A stretch of 64,000 nucleotides of DNA from Acidobacteriota bacterium (GTDB lineage Bacteria > Acidobacteriota > Blastocatellia > Pyrinomonadales > Pyrinomonadaceae). Where the stretch lies: NCBI GenBank assembly GCA_018269075.1, contig JAFDVJ010000006.1:47724-111723 (forward strand), read 5' to 3'. The notes below the pieces were generated by a model. The model was not told the DNA's origin. It saw only the letters and a program-made list of their open reading frames with translations, and did no database searches. The first letter of the stretch is position 1. Each line of letters starts with the position of its first letter. Below, piece after piece: positions 55,654 to 63,824 of the stretch. A program made the position numbers and the translations under genes.

Positions 55654-56436
55654 ATGAAAAACCTGATATTTTTTGCATTGTTACTGACCCTGTCGGCATC
55701 GGCGCTCGCGCAGACGCCGACCCCGTCGCCGACGCCGGACGCGGCCGCCGAAAAACAGCGCGCCGACCGTTTGCAGTCGCGCTTGAACGATTTCGCGCAG
55801 CTCGGCCGCTACCGCGACGCCAACGCGCAGGTCAAGCCGCCGGCCAAGAACGAGAACCGCGTCGTCTTTCTCGGCGATTCGATCACCGACGGCTGGAAGC
55901 TCGCCGAATATTTTCCCGGCCAGCCCTACATCAACCGCGGCATCAGCGGGCAGGTCACGCCGCAGATGCTGATCCGGATGCGCGAGGACGTGATCGCCCA
56001 TCAGCCGAAAGTGATGGTCCTCCTCGCCGGCACGAACGACATCTCCGGCAATTACGGGCCCGAAACCAACGAACAGATCGAGGGCAACATCAAATCGATC
56101 GTCGAGCTCGCGCACGCCAACGGGATCAACGTCGTGCTCGCATCGGTGCTGCCGGTCAGCGACTACAACGTCAACAAACAGGGCCAGAAGATCGTCCGCA
56201 CCGTTCAGCGGCCGCCCGAGCGGATTCTCGCGCTCAACCAATGGATCAAAGCCTACTGCGCCGAAAAAGGGCTCGTCTATCTCGATTATTTCACGGCGAC
56301 GGTCGACGACAAGGGTTTTCTCAAAGCCGAGCTCGCCGACGACGGTCTCCATCCGAACGCCGCCGGCTATAAAATAATGCAGAAGCTCGCCGCGGACGCG
56401 ATCGCCGTCGCGCTCAAGAAAAAGCAGAAGAAATGA
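55654..56436 (+). CDS. Secreted SGNH/GDSL hydrolase
   Basis: 260 residues from the ATG at 55654 (in-frame Met ten codons upstream ignored because the signal peptide starts here and ends SALAQ). A Thr/Pro-rich stretch (TPTPSPTPD) separates the signal from the catalytic domain. Blocks: VFLGDSITDGW (Ser76), INRGISGQVT (Gly), LLAGTNDISG (Asn), and ADDGLHPNAAGY (Asp, His). This set matches PAF-acetylhydrolase-like SGNH enzymes, often carbohydrate acetylesterases. Last rightward gene, 86 bases after GH97; it may remove acetyl groups from a pectin side chain, but a lipid ester substrate is not excluded. Confidence 0.88.
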   Translation: MKNLIFFALLLTLSASALAQTPTPSPTPDAAAEKQRADRLQSRLNDFAQLGRYRDANAQVKPPAKNENRVVFLGDSITDGWKLAEYFPGQPYINRGISGQVTPQMLIRMREDVIAHQPKVMVLLAGTNDISGNYGPETNEQIEGNIKSIVELAHANGINVVLASVLPVSDYNVNKQGQKIVRTVQRPPERILALNQWIKAYCAEKGLVYLDYFTATVDDKGFLKAELADDGLHPNAAGYKIMQKLAADAIAVALKKKQKK

Positions 56437-56736
56437 CGGAACGCCGGCACGACTGATCGGTACGGCGAGCGGCAGCGAGTCCGTTTCATCGAGCCCTATT
56501 TCCGGGCGGAGCGGACTCGCTGCCGCTCGCTGCACTGATTTATCGCCGTACCGTTTCCCTAATCAACAGAATCGGCGACGGACGGAGCGCCGGCATCCTG
56601 CCGGCAAACGCCGCGCGAGCGGCGTCAACCCGCTTCATTTCCCTTAATATCTTTGAAAATGAAGCGCTGTTTGCGTTTTTCAAACGCATTGCCGGCAAGA
56701 TGCCGGCGTTCCGTCCTTATGTCGAACTCACGTTAA
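56437..56736. repeat. 300-base gap between convergent genes with two large hairpins
   Basis: GCGAGCGGCAGCGAGTCCG (56465-56483) pairs with CGGACTCGCTGCCGCTCGC (56512-56530). A second structure has arms of about 28 bases: GGACGGAGCGCCGGCATCCT (from about 56579) against a right arm at 56689-56716 ending GCCGGCGTTCCGTCC. Both may act as bidirectional transcription ends for the convergent SGNH and GH127 genes. No gene is seen. Confidence 0.8.
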
Positions 56737-59103
56737 TCAGGAGCGAAAGATCAGACAGCCGAAGACCGGGCCGGCGGTGTGGCCTTTTTCGGGTTCGAAA
56801 CGGATCGTGACGGTCGTTTTGCCCTTTGTCAGCTCGGGCGGGATCGGGTAGTCGATCTCGACGAATTCGCCCGGTTTCGCGTAGCCGAGATTCTCGGTCG
56901 CGATCCGCTGGCCGTCGACGAGGATGTAAAAGACGCGTTTGCCTTCCTCGCCCCAGTAGGTCGCGCGCAGAGTGAGCGGCGCGTCCGCGGACTTTGCCCG
57001 GAATTCGAAAAAGCCTTCCGAGCGCGCGTCGCGGCCCGGTTTGGCGCGGTACGCGAGCGCGTACGAGATCTTCGCGACGAGGTTATGGGCTTTTTCGTTT
57101 TGTTCGTCGCCGAGCCGGACGACGTCGACCGAGCGCGCTTCGAGCGCCCTGAGCCGCTCTTTTTCGGCCGCCTGCCGGCGTTCGAATTCCCTGAATTCGG
57201 CGTCGGTGTATTTATGAAAATAGACCGCCGTCCGCCGTTCCCAGAGCGAGTAAAACGGTTTGACGGCGAAATCGGCGGGACGGCCGATGCCCTTCGTCTC
57301 GAAGACCTGCGGCTCTTTCGCGGCCGTCAGTTTGTCGAGCAGATCGACGCCGACGAACGCCGGCGCGGCGCCGTCGAACGGTTTGTCGGGCGCGCCGAGA
57401 TCCATCGCGAGGACGAGCGGGCCGTTGAGAAGCGCGACGACGTTCGGGTCGTCGTTGGTCGGTTCGAAACGCGGCTCCATCGGCAGTTTGAGCCAGATCT
57501 TGTCGCCGGTCTGCCATTTTCGCCGAATCCGCGCGTAGCCGTTTTCGGCCGTGAGCGGCGTTTTTTTGCCATTGACTTTGAGCGCGGCCGTACCGCACCA
57601 CGCCGGAATCCGGAGCGCGACGCCGAATTCCTGCGGTTTGTCGACGGTCACCGCCAGCTCGATTTCGTCGCCGTGCGGGTAGCGCGTCGAGAGATCGAAC
57701 CGCGCCGCTTTTTCGCGCCATTCGAGAGTCGAAGGGATATAGAGATTGACGAGCAGATTGTCGGCGTCCTGCCAGTAGACCGATTCGCCGTGTTTGGCGT
57801 GCGTTTCCATTCCCGATCCGACGCAGCACCAGAAATCGTTCGTTTCCGACGACCATTCGCGCGCTCCGCCGGTCATCAGCGGGATCATATAGGCGAACAT
57901 CCCGGTGCGCGGGTTCTGGTGGGCGAGCAGATGGTTGAAATGCGCGCGCTCGTAGTAATCGAAATAGGCGGCGCGCGGCTCCCACGCGAAGAGATGCCGC
58001 GTCAGCTTGAGCATATTGTAGGTGTTGCACGATTCGCAGGTCTGATCGGTGATGTATTTCGAGATCGTGTTGGCCGGCGGAAAATGCTCGCGGTCGGAGT
58101 TGCCGCCGATCACGTAGGAGTATTTCTGCGTCACCGTCTCCCAGAAAAACCGCGCCGCCGTCCGGTATTCCTCCTTTTTCGTCAGCTCGTAGAGCCGCGC
58201 GAGGCCGATCACCTTCGGGATCTGCGTGTTCGCGTGGAGGCCGGCGAGCTTGTCCTCGCGCGCGAACATCGGCCCGAGCGTCCGCTGGTGACGGATCCGT
58301 TCGGCGAGCATCAGCCATTGCTGGTCGCCGGTGCGGGCAAACAATTCGGCGAACGATTCGTTGAGGCCGCCGTGCTCGCAGTTGAGGACTTTCTGGAGCT
58401 GCTCGTCGCTGAGCCGGCCGAAGACGTTGCCGATAAAGCCGGCGAGTTCGATCGCGACGCCGAGCGCGACGTCGCCGCCGCAGAATTCGTGCGCCGCGAA
58501 CAGGCCCGAAAACAGCTTGTGCCAGTTGTAGAACGGAACCCAGACGCCGTTGAGGTTAAAGCCCGCCGCGCGAATGTCCCCTTTCACCAATTCGGGAAAG
58601 ATCACCCGGCCGTTCTCGACCGTCTCGCCGCGCTTGCGCGTGAAGCCGGCGACGTAGCCGTCGCCCGCCGCTTTCTGGCATTCGGCGAGCTCGCCGGCGA
58701 TGTAGAGCGCGCGTTTTTTCGCTTCCCCGTCGCCGGTCTGCGCGTAAATCAGCGAGAGCGCCGTCAGGTAATGGCCGAGCGAATGGCCGGCGATCGTGTC
58801 GGCTTCCCAGCCGCCGTAGGCCTCGCCCTTCGGCTTCAAACCGGCGTGAACGCGAAAATTATGGAGCAGCCGGTCGGGTTCGAGCCGTTTCAGGTAGGCG
58901 AGGTCGGCGACGACCGCGTCGAGAAACGGCGACGGTTTCAAGCGAACGTCGGCGAGCGAAAAAGGCCGCGCGCTTTTCGGAAAGCCCGCGCCGTCGTCGT
59001 TTTTCTGCGCGAGCGCCGGGAGCGGCATCATCAAACCGAGCGTCCCGGCCGCCGTCAGCCGGATAAAATCGCGGCGGTCGAATTCGTTGTTTTTGTTGCT
59101 CAT
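56737..59103 (-). CDS. GH127 beta-L-arabinofuranosidase-like enzyme, Tat exported
   Basis: 788 residues from the ATG at 59103; the frame opens 29 codons earlier in repeat DNA. The leader DRRDFIRLTAAGTLGLMMPLPALA is Tat type. The (alpha/alpha)6 barrel shows GGWEADTIAGHSLGHYLTALS and the metal-cysteine centre: Glu357-x-Cys359 in CESCN and Cys426-Cys427 in FWCCVGSGME, matching the zinc ligands and Cys nucleophile of HypBA1-type GH127. A C-terminal beta domain (about 640-788) is extra. It releases beta-L-arabinofuranose, a sugar found in RG-II and hydroxyproline-linked arabinans; related families GH142 and GH146 are alternatives. It converges on the SGNH gene. Confidence 0.92.
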   Translation of the reverse strand: MSNKNNEFDRRDFIRLTAAGTLGLMMPLPALAQKNDDGAGFPKSARPFSLADVRLKPSPFLDAVVADLAYLKRLEPDRLLHNFRVHAGLKPKGEAYGGWEADTIAGHSLGHYLTALSLIYAQTGDGEAKKRALYIAGELAECQKAAGDGYVAGFTRKRGETVENGRVIFPELVKGDIRAAGFNLNGVWVPFYNWHKLFSGLFAAHEFCGGDVALGVAIELAGFIGNVFGRLSDEQLQKVLNCEHGGLNESFAELFARTGDQQWLMLAERIRHQRTLGPMFAREDKLAGLHANTQIPKVIGLARLYELTKKEEYRTAARFFWETVTQKYSYVIGGNSDREHFPPANTISKYITDQTCESCNTYNMLKLTRHLFAWEPRAAYFDYYERAHFNHLLAHQNPRTGMFAYMIPLMTGGAREWSSETNDFWCCVGSGMETHAKHGESVYWQDADNLLVNLYIPSTLEWREKAARFDLSTRYPHGDEIELAVTVDKPQEFGVALRIPAWCGTAALKVNGKKTPLTAENGYARIRRKWQTGDKIWLKLPMEPRFEPTNDDPNVVALLNGPLVLAMDLGAPDKPFDGAAPAFVGVDLLDKLTAAKEPQVFETKGIGRPADFAVKPFYSLWERRTAVYFHKYTDAEFREFERRQAAEKERLRALEARSVDVVRLGDEQNEKAHNLVAKISYALAYRAKPGRDARSEGFFEFRAKSADAPLTLRATYWGEEGKRVFYILVDGQRIATENLGYAKPGEFVEIDYPIPPELTKGKTTVTIRFEPEKGHTAGPVFGCLIFRS

Positions 59104-59311
59104 AATCTTCTCCTGACGGGATTTTTGCCCGCGAAAGACACGAAATACGCTAAAAACCAATGACCGGAAATTTTCTTTGCGCCTTTGCATCTCTGCGTTA
59201 AAACTCAGGTTTCACCAGAAACATCTCCGAAGCGAAGCCTGGTGTTTTAACGCAGAGACGCAGAGGTTCTAAATCAGCCGTTTTCCGCGTCTTTCGCGGG
59301 CCGAATAAACC
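59104..59311. repeat. CTTTGCGCC/GCAGAGACG repeat hairpin
   Basis: TTTGCGCCTTTGCATCTCTG (from 59176) with GTTAAAAC pairs imperfectly with GTTTTAACGCAGAGACGCAG (from 59243). A diverged AGACACGAAATACGCTAAAAA stretch precedes it (59136-59156). The same family occurs at 62070-62151 and inside the GH115 gene. Confidence 0.8.
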
Positions 59312-62062
59312 TTAACCTCCCGGCCGCAGCACGATCTGCCGGCCGGCCGCGCCGAGCGGGACGATGAACGCGCCGCGCTCGGTCTTTAGATCGTCGACCG
59401 GCCGAAAATCTCCGACGCCGTCGATCTTCGCGGGCCGTTCGATCCGCAAAAAGGCGGTTTTCGTGAATTCGTCCGCGCCGTCGAGAATAATTTTCAACGT
59501 TTTCGCGCGTTTGTCGAGCACGACCGAACGAAAACGGCCGGCGTCGAGCGTCAGCCATAAACCGAACGGCGCGATGTAAAGCCGCCGCCGCGCGGCGTCG
59601 AGCGGCGTGACGGTCACGATGTTTCCGCTGATCGCGATGTTTCCGCCGAACGCCTGCCAGCCGAAATCCGGATGATCGACGACGTAAGTTGCCGCGTTCG
59701 TCGCGCAGCCGAAGAAATTCGGGCCGTAGTCGCCGCTGTAGGCGTCCCACCGCAGCGTGTCGGGAAAGCTGTGAAACGCGACCGACGCGAAGCCCTCGCG
59801 GTCGATGTTCGAGAGCGCGCCCGTCGCGCCGCCGTAGCCGATCCGCAGCAGATAAAAATCCCGCGGATGCGCCCGGAAATCGGCGAGCACCGGGATCGCG
59901 TTGAGCCCCGAGCCGTAATGATGAAGCTGCCGCTCGATCCGCCTGAGTTTCCCGGCGTAAAGAAAATCCCAGTAGCGGCGGGAGTTGCCGTTGTAGCCCC
60001 AGTGCGGGATCGCCGGCAGATAGCCGAGAATCGAGTTCAAAGCAACGCGCGCCTTCGCGTCGAAGCCGAAATAGCGGCACCACGCGTAGATCTCCTCCTG
60101 GCCGGTCGAATCCCACGCCATCTCGCTTCCGAACGGGTATTCCTCGCGGTTCCAGGCTTCGGCCCGCTCGCGCATCAGCACTTCGATCTCGTCTGCCTGA
60201 TTCTTGAGATTTTCGCGTTTGAGCTCGTCGAGCAGCGCCGGAAAAACGCTGCCTTCCATCAGCCCGAGCTCGACGTATTCGACGCGCCGCGTGCCGTCGG
60301 CTTTGCGGCCGAACATAAACCGCGTCGTCTCGAACGCCCGTTCGAGATACCACTGCCACGGGTGATTGCCGACGAGACCGGGATGATTGCGCGCGAGCCG
60401 GTAGAGCGCGAGATACGCCGCGACGACGTGCGGGTAATCGTAGCCGCGGCCGACGCTTTCCGCCTGTTCCTTTTTCCAACTCGCCCACGTCGTCCAGTTA
60501 AAAGCCGGATCGTAGGCGAAATTCGGAAATTCCGCCGGCGCATAGTAGAAAAGGCTCTTCCGGACGCCGTATTTGAGCGGGCCGTCCGCGTATTGGAGGC
60601 GGCCCCACAAAACGCCGTCGACGAAGCGCTCGTATTTCGCGATCTCATCTCTTCGCGGCCGGATCTCTTCCTTCATCGCCGCCGCGAGCCACGAGCCCGC
60701 GCCGCCCTCGTCGCCGAGACCGGCGATCCAGACGCGATTGTCCTGTTCGACCGGCCGGTCGGTTTCGCGGTCGTAGCTGATCACCGACGGGCTCCGTTTG
60801 AACGGATCGTCCGGATTTTCGTACCATTGCCGCGTGAACAGAAACCGGCCGAGATCGTCGACCGCCGCCGCCGCCGGTTTGGTCAGGTAATAATGAACGG
60901 TCTGCCGCGTCCCGTCGGCGTAGTCGATCGTCAGCCGCGCGCGGCCCCAGCCTTTCGGGCGGATCGCGAGCGGCTGCCAACCGTTCAGGATTTTCCCCGG
61001 CGTCGCCGTCAGCGCGTTTTGCGGTTCGACCGTCAGGCTTTTGACTTTCGCGCCGTATTTCAGAAATAATTTGCCGTCGACGTCGGCGGGCAGGATGTAG
61101 CCCGGAATCCCGACCGCGACGGGCCGCTTGTTGGCGGCCAGCGTGTCCTCGATCTTCCGGATTTCCGGCGCGACGAGGAATTTGAGGCCGAACGTTCGCG
61201 CGGCGCGCGGCGCGAGCTGTTCCGAGGTCGGCGCGTTCCACGGAACGGCGTTTTTCCAGAGAGTTTCGGCCGGCGCGCGGCTGTGCGCGAGCCATTCGAA
61301 CGTGCCCTCGAAGGTTTGTCCGGTGCGCATCGGTTCCGGCAGCAGTTGATAGGCTTCGAACGGCGTTTTCCCTTCGGGCACGACGACGAGCGCCGGGCCG
61401 TCGCCCTTGAGCCGCGTGACCCGCAGATAGCCGGCGTCGGCGCCCGTGTACGGATCGGAAAACGAGCATTTTTCGTGGAGCTCGGCGAGCGAGCGGTCGG
61501 TCAGGATGTTGTTGAACGGCAGCGGAATGCCGATCGCGCCGAGCTCCAGAATCTCGTTCGTTTTGTTGGTCAGCTCGAAGTTCAGGACCAGCCGGCCGCC
61601 GTCGAGCGTCCACCGGCGGACGACGCGGAGCGGACAATCGGCGGGCAAGGTCGGCGAAAGATCGGCGACGGCGAGATCCGGCGCGGTCGCCGGCAGCCCG
61701 GTCACCGGCTGCCGTTCGGCGGCGGTCGAAAAGTCTCGCCAATCGGCCGCGCCCCGGACGCGAAGACTGAACCGCAGATCGCCGAGATGATAAAACCCGT
61801 TCGCGGCGCGTTTATCGAGCCGGTCGGCCGGCGTAAAATCGAACCCGCCCGCGCCCTTCGGTTCGAGCGCGACGACCGTCTGCGAAGATTTTAGAATCTT
61901 CAGCGAAAAATCCGGCGTCGCGAAATCGAGCGTTCCGTTTTCCAAACCGAGCGCCGTCTGCCCGGCCGCCCGCAGCGCCAGCAGAAAAATGAGCAGCAGG
62001 ACCGATTGCGGATTTCGGATTGCGGATTTCGGATTGCGGATTTTTCCCAAACGAGCGGCCAT
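59312..62062 (-). CDS. DUF5695-like secreted glycosidase (putative)
   Basis: 916 residues. An N-terminal beta-sandwich (LENGTLDFATPDFSLKILKSSQTVVALEPKG, about 38-330) precedes an alpha-helical barrel (VWIAGLGDEGGAGSWLAAAMKE, EEYPFGSEMAWDSTGQEEIYAWCRYFGFD, HWGYNGNSRRYWDF) and a C-terminal beta domain. This layout fits six-hairpin glycosidases and what I recall of DUF5695; I cannot name the activity. Residues 5-19 (GKIRNPKSAIRNPQS) are encoded by GATTGCGGATTTCGG repeats fused ahead of the signal peptide (LLLIFLLALRAAG). Only one Met is available at this end, so the fusion is probably real. It is coherent with GH127 and the sulfatase as a minus-strand set. Confidence 0.65.
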   Translation of the reverse strand: MAARLGKIRNPKSAIRNPQSVLLLIFLLALRAAGQTALGLENGTLDFATPDFSLKILKSSQTVVALEPKGAGGFDFTPADRLDKRAANGFYHLGDLRFSLRVRGAADWRDFSTAAERQPVTGLPATAPDLAVADLSPTLPADCPLRVVRRWTLDGGRLVLNFELTNKTNEILELGAIGIPLPFNNILTDRSLAELHEKCSFSDPYTGADAGYLRVTRLKGDGPALVVVPEGKTPFEAYQLLPEPMRTGQTFEGTFEWLAHSRAPAETLWKNAVPWNAPTSEQLAPRAARTFGLKFLVAPEIRKIEDTLAANKRPVAVGIPGYILPADVDGKLFLKYGAKVKSLTVEPQNALTATPGKILNGWQPLAIRPKGWGRARLTIDYADGTRQTVHYYLTKPAAAAVDDLGRFLFTRQWYENPDDPFKRSPSVISYDRETDRPVEQDNRVWIAGLGDEGGAGSWLAAAMKEEIRPRRDEIAKYERFVDGVLWGRLQYADGPLKYGVRKSLFYYAPAEFPNFAYDPAFNWTTWASWKKEQAESVGRGYDYPHVVAAYLALYRLARNHPGLVGNHPWQWYLERAFETTRFMFGRKADGTRRVEYVELGLMEGSVFPALLDELKRENLKNQADEIEVLMRERAEAWNREEYPFGSEMAWDSTGQEEIYAWCRYFGFDAKARVALNSILGYLPAIPHWGYNGNSRRYWDFLYAGKLRRIERQLHHYGSGLNAIPVLADFRAHPRDFYLLRIGYGGATGALSNIDREGFASVAFHSFPDTLRWDAYSGDYGPNFFGCATNAATYVVDHPDFGWQAFGGNIAISGNIVTVTPLDAARRRLYIAPFGLWLTLDAGRFRSVVLDKRAKTLKIILDGADEFTKTAFLRIERPAKIDGVGDFRPVDDLKTERGAFIVPLGAAGRQIVLRPGG
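62003..62043. repeat. GATTGCGGATTTCGG words inside the DUF5695-like start
   Basis: Alternating GATTGCGG and GATTTCGG words on the plus strand encode RNPKSAIRNPQS on the minus strand. They belong to the family at 47457 and 62255. Confidence 0.85.
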
Positions 62063-62286
62063 TATTACACTTTGCGCCTTCGCGCCTTTGCGTTAAAACC
62101 AGCATTCGCAGTCTAAATTTAACGCAAAGACACGAAGGCGCAAAGACGCGAAAATTTGATTTTATCGAATTCGATTAACGGCATCTTTCATTAGCCGCCA
62201 ATCTCTCAACCACAAAAACGCCTCTTCCCGACATTCTCGCCCCAAATCGAAACCAATCCGAAATCCGAAATCCGAAATCCGAAATC
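62063..62286. repeat. CTTTGCGCC inverted repeat and GAAATCC words
   Basis: CTTTGCGCCTTCGCGCCTTT (from 62070) with GCGTTAAAAC pairs with TTTAACGCAAAGACACGAAG (from 62117) and GCGCAAAGACGCG. Iterated CCGAAATCCGAAATCCGAAA follows at 62255-62286 and touches the stop codon of the sulfatase gene. No gene is present. Confidence 0.83.
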
Positions 62287-63748
62287 ATTTCGGTATTTTC
62301 GCCAGCAGTTTCTTCATTTCGGCGATGACCGGCGCGTATTTCGGGTCGGTCGCGAGATTTTTGAGCTCGAGCTTGTCCTGCGGGTGCTCGAAGAGCATAC
62401 TGCCTTCTTTGCCGTCGGCCCATTCGACGTAGTGCCAGCGGCTCGTGCGGACGGATTTGCCGATAATCCCGCGATAATCGACGACCGAATAGGCGACGCG
62501 GTCCCATTTCTTTTCGGGCTTTTTGAGAAGCGGCCCGAGGCTCGCGCCCTCGATGCCGGGCGGCGGCGGCAGCCCGCACAGATCGGCGAGCGTCGCGTAG
62601 AGGTCGATCAGTTCGACGACGCGGTCGCTCGCGTTCGGTTTCTCTTTCGGAACGGCGATCAGCAGCGGGACGCGCAGACCGACCTCGTACATCGAATAGG
62701 CCTTCGACCATTTGCCCTTCTCGCCGAGATGATAGCCGTGATCGCCCCAGAAGACGACGATCGTGTTGTCTTTGAGCCCGTTTTTTTCGAGCGCTTCGAG
62801 AATCCGCCCGACCTGCGCGTCGACGAACGAGACCGACGCCCAGTAGGCGCGCTTCATCTCGCGGGCGAGCTCCGGCGTCGATTCGCGGCCGATGAACAGA
62901 TCGGCGTTGCGCGGCGGGATCGAGATCGGCGGAAAGCCGTCGGGCGCTTTCGGCGTCGTCCGGAAATCGACCGGCAGCGGGATTTTGTCGAGGTCGTAAA
63001 GATCGAAAAACTTTTTCGGCGCGGTCGGCGGGCTGTGCGGCTTGACGAGCCCGAGCGCGAGGAAAAACGGCTTGTCCCGATATTTTTCCAGCATCGCGAT
63101 CGCGCGCGTCGTCGCCCGGTAATCGCCGTGTTTCTCGCCGTCGCCGTCGAGCACGACGATCCGGTCGGAATTCGAGGCCTTCGTGCTGCCGCTCGGGACG
63201 GGCGCGCGCTCCTCGTCGTCGGGGTCGGGATTGGCCGTCGTTTTCGGCTTGAAATTCGGATTGCCGCGTTCGGTGATGTTCGGATCGACCGGCTCGCCGC
63301 CCTCGGTCCACGAGACTTCGTCGTCGATCCCGCCGTGAAAGATCTTGCCGCTCCGGAGCGTCGCGTAGCCGTTGTTTTTGAAATACTGCGGGAGCGTCAC
63401 CCAGTCGGGAAATTTCCGGCGAAAATAATCGTTGTTGTTCATCACGCCGGTCTGCGTCGGGTAGCGGCCGGTCAGGAGCGAGGTCCGCGACGGGTTGCAG
63501 ACCGGATACTGCGCGTAAGCGTTGTCGAACCGCGTCGAGCGCGCGGCCAAACGGTCGATGTTCGGCGTCTGAATGAGCGGCGTGCCGTACGCGCCGAGCT
63601 CCGGCCGGAGATCGTCCGAGGCGATGAAAAGCACGTTGTAACGTGTTTTTTTCGGCTTTTTTTGCTGGCCCGAGACGAGGGGGACCGCGGAAAAAAGCAG
63701 CGACCAGAGAAGACCCAGGGCGAAAATGCTGCGGCTTTTGTTGTTCAT
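62285..63748 (-). CDS. S1-family sulfatase, secreted, Cys-type
   Basis: 487 residues from the ATG at 63748; upstream in-frame Met codons are ignored because a signal peptide (ALGLLWSLLFSAVPLVSGQ) begins here. NVLFIASDDLRPELGAYG holds the metal-binding Asp pair, CNPSRTSLLTGR carries Cys84 in the C-x-P-S-R formylglycine motif, and VVFWGDHGYHLGEKGKWSK contributes further metal and substrate residues. The motif set resembles iduronate-2-sulfatase-like S1 enzymes. It needs a formylglycine-generating enzyme, and a candidate starts divergently 76 bases away. A sulfatase in a pectin locus suggests sulfated side chains or a mixed substrate. AATCGCTTAAC lies about 30 bases upstream. Confidence 0.92.
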   Translation of the reverse strand: MNNKSRSIFALGLLWSLLFSAVPLVSGQQKKPKKTRYNVLFIASDDLRPELGAYGTPLIQTPNIDRLAARSTRFDNAYAQYPVCNPSRTSLLTGRYPTQTGVMNNNDYFRRKFPDWVTLPQYFKNNGYATLRSGKIFHGGIDDEVSWTEGGEPVDPNITERGNPNFKPKTTANPDPDDEERAPVPSGSTKASNSDRIVVLDGDGEKHGDYRATTRAIAMLEKYRDKPFFLALGLVKPHSPPTAPKKFFDLYDLDKIPLPVDFRTTPKAPDGFPPISIPPRNADLFIGRESTPELAREMKRAYWASVSFVDAQVGRILEALEKNGLKDNTIVVFWGDHGYHLGEKGKWSKAYSMYEVGLRVPLLIAVPKEKPNASDRVVELIDLYATLADLCGLPPPPGIEGASLGPLLKKPEKKWDRVAYSVVDYRGIIGKSVRTSRWHYVEWADGKEGSMLFEHPQDKLELKNLATDPKYAPVIAEMKKLLAKIPK

Positions 63749-63776
63749 CTTTCGAAACCGTCCGGACTGATTGGAA

Positions 63777-63784
63777 AATCGCTT
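63777..63784. promoter_or_regulatory. AATCGCTT operator candidate between sulfatase and FGE-like gene
   Basis: GGAAAATCGCTTAACC is the fourth copy of the AAnCGnTTAAC motif. It lies about 30 bases before the sulfatase start and about 40 bases before the divergent FGE-like start, so one protein could control both. Confidence 0.5.
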
Positions 63785-63824
63785 AACCTTCGATAGACTG
63801 TATCTTATCCTGTTCCGTTCGAAA

